Source of the DNA: Diprion similis
Lineage: Eukaryota > Arthropoda > Insecta > Hymenoptera > Diprionidae
DNA length: 64,000 nt
Reading direction: 5' to 3'
Assembly: GCF_021155765.1 (NCBI RefSeq)
Contig: NC_060118.1
Location: 7,006,001 to 7,070,000 of the forward strand
Numbering within the stretch: position 1 is the stretch's first letter; each line of letters opens with the position of its first letter. Below, piece after piece: positions 61,042 through 64,000 of the stretch. The position numbers and the translations under genes were made by a program. The notes under the pieces were generated by a model that searched no databases, had not been told where the DNA came from, and worked only from the letters and a program-made list of their open reading frames with translations.

Positions 61042-64000
61042 AGTGATTTGTATGAAGCTTTTGTTACAAATTGGAACCCCAGGAACTCAAAAAACACATT
61101 CAAAAGAGCGTAGGACCGACAGCAAAGAAAAGACTATGAAAATCTGCAGTTTTTTGGCTGCAACTCTTGATCCGTTGCTCGCAGCGTATTGGGACTGCGC
61201 TGAATCGATTTCTCTCGCAAAATTACGTCGGGATAGTGCCCTGAAGAAATAACTGCAGCACTTTTCTAAGTGGTCGAAATTTTCGCCAAAAATCCAAAGG
61301 GGTTAGCCTTACTTTTTTTGCGATTTTTGAAGCCGAAAATTTCTGGTCTCCGAATTGACTTCTATGACCGTTTCTAGGCTAATTGGAACCCCAGGAACTC
61401 AAAAAACACATTAAAAAAAGGGTAGGACGAACAGCAAAGAAATGACGGTGAAAATCTGCAGTTTTTTGGCTGTAACTCTTGATCCGTTGCTCGCAGCGTA
61501 TTGGGACTGCGCTGAATCGATTTCTCTCGCAAAATTACGTCGGAATAGTGCCCTAAAGAATTAACTGCAGCACTTTTCTAAGTGGTCGAAATTTTCGCCA
61601 AAAATCCAAAGGGGTTAGCCTTACTTTTTTTGCGATTTTCGAAGCCGAAAATTTCTGGTCTCCGAATTGACTTGTATGACTGTTTTTAGGCTCAGTGGAA
61701 CCCCAGAAACTCAGAAAAAACATTAAAAACAGCGTAGAACTAACAGCAGAGAAATGATGATGAAAATCTGCAGTTTTTTGGCTGTAACTTTTGATCCGTT
61801 GCTCGCAGCGTATTGGGACTGCGCTGAATCGATTTCTCTCGCAAAATTACGTCGGAATAGTGCCCTAAAGAATCAACTGCAGCACTTTTCAAAGTGGTCG
61901 AAATTTTCGCCAAAAATCCAAAGGGGTTAGCCTTACTTTTTTTGCGATTTTTGAAGCCGAAAATTTCTGGTCTCCGAGTTGACTTGTATGACCGTTTCTA
62001 GGCTAATTGGAACCCCAGGAACTCAAAAAACACATTGAAAAAAGCGTAGGACCAACAGCAGAGAAATGACGATGAAAATCTGCAGTTTTTTGGCTGTAAC
62101 TCTTAATCCGTTGCTCGCAGCGTATTGGGACTGCGCTGAATCGATTTCTCTCGCAAAATTACGTCGGAATAGTGCCCTAAAGAATTAACTGCAGCACTTT
62201 TCTAAGTGGTCGAAATTTCCGCCAAAAATCCAAAGGGGTTAGCCTTACTTTTTTTGCGATTTTTGAAGCCGAAAATTTCTGGTCTCCGAATTGACTTGTA
62301 TGACCGTTTTTAGGCTAAGTAGAACCCCAGAAACTCAAAAAAAACATTAAAAACAGCGTAGGACCAACAGCAGAGAAATGACGATGAAAATCTGCAGTTT
62401 TTTGGCTGTAACTTTTAATCCGTTGCTCGCAGCGTATTGAGACTGCGCTGAATCGATTTCTCTCGCAAAATTACGTCGGAATAGTGCCCTGAAGTATTAA
62501 CTGCAGCACTTTTTAAAGTGGTCGAAATTTTCGCCAAAAATCCAAAGGGGTTAGCCTTACTTTTTTTGCGATTTTTGAAGCCGAAAATTTCTGGTCTCCG
62601 AATTGACTTGTATGACCGTGTCTAGGCTAAGTGGAACCCCAGGAACTCAAAAAAAACATTAAAAACAGCGTAGGACCAACAGCAGAGAAATGACGATGAA
62701 AATCTGCAGTTTTTTGGCTGTAACTTTTGATCCGTTGCTCGCAGCGTATTGGGACTGCGCTGAATCGATTTCTCTCGCAAAATTACGTCGGAATAGTGCC
62801 CTAAAGAATTAACTGCAGCACTTTTCAAAGTGGTCGAAATTTTGGCCAAAAATCCAAAGGGGTTAGCCTTACTTTTTTTGCGATTTTTGAAGCCGAAAAT
62901 TTCTGGTCTCCGAATTGACTTGTATGACCGTTTCTAGGCTAATTGGAACCCCAGGAACTCAAAAAACACATTAAAAAAAGCGTAGGACCAACAGCAGAGA
63001 AATGACGATGAAAATCTGCAGTTTTTTGGCTGTAACTCTTGATCCGTTGCTCGCAGCGTATTGGGACTGCGCTGAATCGATTTCTCTCGCAAAATTACGT
63101 CGGAATAGTGCCCTAAAGAATTAACTGCAGCACTTTTTAAAGTGGTCGAAATTTTCGCCAAAAATCCAAAGGGGTTAGCCTTACTTTTTCTGCGATTTTT
63201 GAAGCCGAAAATTTCTGGTCTCCGAATTGACTTGTATGACCGTTTCTAGGCTAATGGGAACCCCAGGAACTCAAAAAACACATTAAAAAAAGCGTAGGAC
63301 CAACAGCAGAGAAATGACGATGAAAATCTGCAGTTTTTTGGCTGTAACTCTTGATCCGTTGCTCGCAGCGTATTGGGACTGCGCTGAATCGATTTCTCTC
63401 GCAAAATTACGTCGGAATAGTGCCCTAAAGAATTAACTGCAGCACTTTTCTGAGTGGTCAAAATTCTCGCCAAAAATCTAAAGGGGTTAGCCTTACTTTT
63501 TTTGCGATTTTTGAAGCCGAAAATTTCTGGTCTCCGAATTGACTTGTATGACCGTATCTAGGCTATGTGGAACCCCAGGAACTCAAAAAAAACATTAAAA
63601 ACAGCGTAGGACCAACAGCAGAGAAATGACGATGAAAATCTGCAGTTTTTCGGCTGTAACTTTTGATCCGTTGCTCGCAGCGTATTGGGACTGCGCTGAA
63701 TCGATTTCTCTCGCAAAATTACGTCGGAATAGTGCCCTAAAGAATTAACTGCAGCACTTTTCAAAGTGGTCGAAATTTTGGCCAAAAATCCAAAGGGGTT
63801 AGCCTTACTTTTTTTGCGATTTTTGAAGCCGAAAATTTTTGGTCTCCGAATTGACTTGTATGACCGTTTCTAGGCTAATGGGAACCCCAGGAACTCAAAA
63901 AACACATTAAAAACAGCGTAGGACCAACAGCAGAGAAATGCCGATAAAAATCTGCAGTTTTTTGGCTGTAACTTTTGATCCGTTGCTCGCAACGTATTGG
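61042..64000. repeat. 312-bp satellite tandem array, open at the right edge
   Basis: Ten monomer starts, aligned on GGAACCCC, lie at 61073, 61385, 61697, 62009, 62321, 62633, 62945, 63257, 63569 and 63881, always exactly 312 bp apart. Within the window no monomer has a net indel. The first monomer is the most diverged at its left edge. Two sequence types alternate: type A has CAAAAAACACATT and TGTAACTCTT; type B has AAAAAACATTAAAAACAGCG and TAACTTTTGATCC. Because 312 is a multiple of three, a 75-codon minus-strand frame recurs in monomers from 62622 onward; this follows from the periodicity and is not called as a gene. Confidence 0.97.

Noticed and set aside
62622-63785. Four repeated 75-codon minus-strand ORFs
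   Set aside because: They are the same part of successive 312-bp satellite monomers; the period is a multiple of three, so any open stretch recurs. Upstream monomers break it and no gene signals surround it.

Overview
This is an insect nuclear genomic window, AT-rich, with split genes, canonical GT-AG introns, many simple repeats and a satellite array at the right edge. The protein set and exon style would fit a hymenopteran, but that placement is a guess and the sequence alone does not prove the order. Almost all usable content comes from splicing exons by eye so that reading phase is kept and conserved protein blocks join. All exon chains given here close in frame unless stated.

Layout. 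(1) Positions 1-2287: AT-rich DNA with a broken minus-strand reading frame and a poly(A)-tailed segment. (2) 2288-11636 (+): the chromatin remodeler CHD1, 23 coding exons recovered, start exon not resolved. (3) 11637-17560: CHD1 3' region, microsatellites and a foldback element. (4) 17560-21927 (+): a saccharopine dehydrogenase-like oxidoreductase (SCCPDH type), with a spliced 5' UTR. (5) 21928-25680: intergenic, holding a compact cluster of AP-1, Grainyhead-like and kappaB-like sites. (6) 25683-44380 (+): GTP cyclohydrolase I (Punch/GCH1), with at least two credible alternative first exons (25915 and 33510) and a weaker third (30416), all ending in the same phase and joining a common four-exon catalytic body. 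(7) 47852-49480 (-): a coiled-coil protein that looks like the centriolar protein POC5. (8) 50677-53065 (-): fibrillarin, five coding exons, with two related H/ACA box snoRNA candidates in introns 2 and 3. (9) 54194-59083 (+): NRDE2, nine exons. (10) from about 61042 to the window end: an exactly 312-bp tandem satellite, with signs of a three-monomer higher-order repeat.

How the parts relate. Fibrillarin (box C/D 2'-O-methyltransferase) seems to carry guide RNAs of the other class (H/ACA, pseudouridylation) in its introns, so one transcript would supply both a methylation enzyme and pseudouridylation guides. GTP cyclohydrolase I makes the first intermediate of tetrahydrobiopterin, needed by tyrosine and phenylalanine hydroxylases. 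The AP-1/Grainyhead/kappaB-like cluster lies 1.2-1.5 kb upstream of its TATA-type distal promoter, which suggests an epidermal wound or immune enhancer. CHD1, NRDE2 and fibrillarin are all nuclear housekeeping proteins; there is no operon logic. No bacterial, viral or CRISPR-type system was seen.
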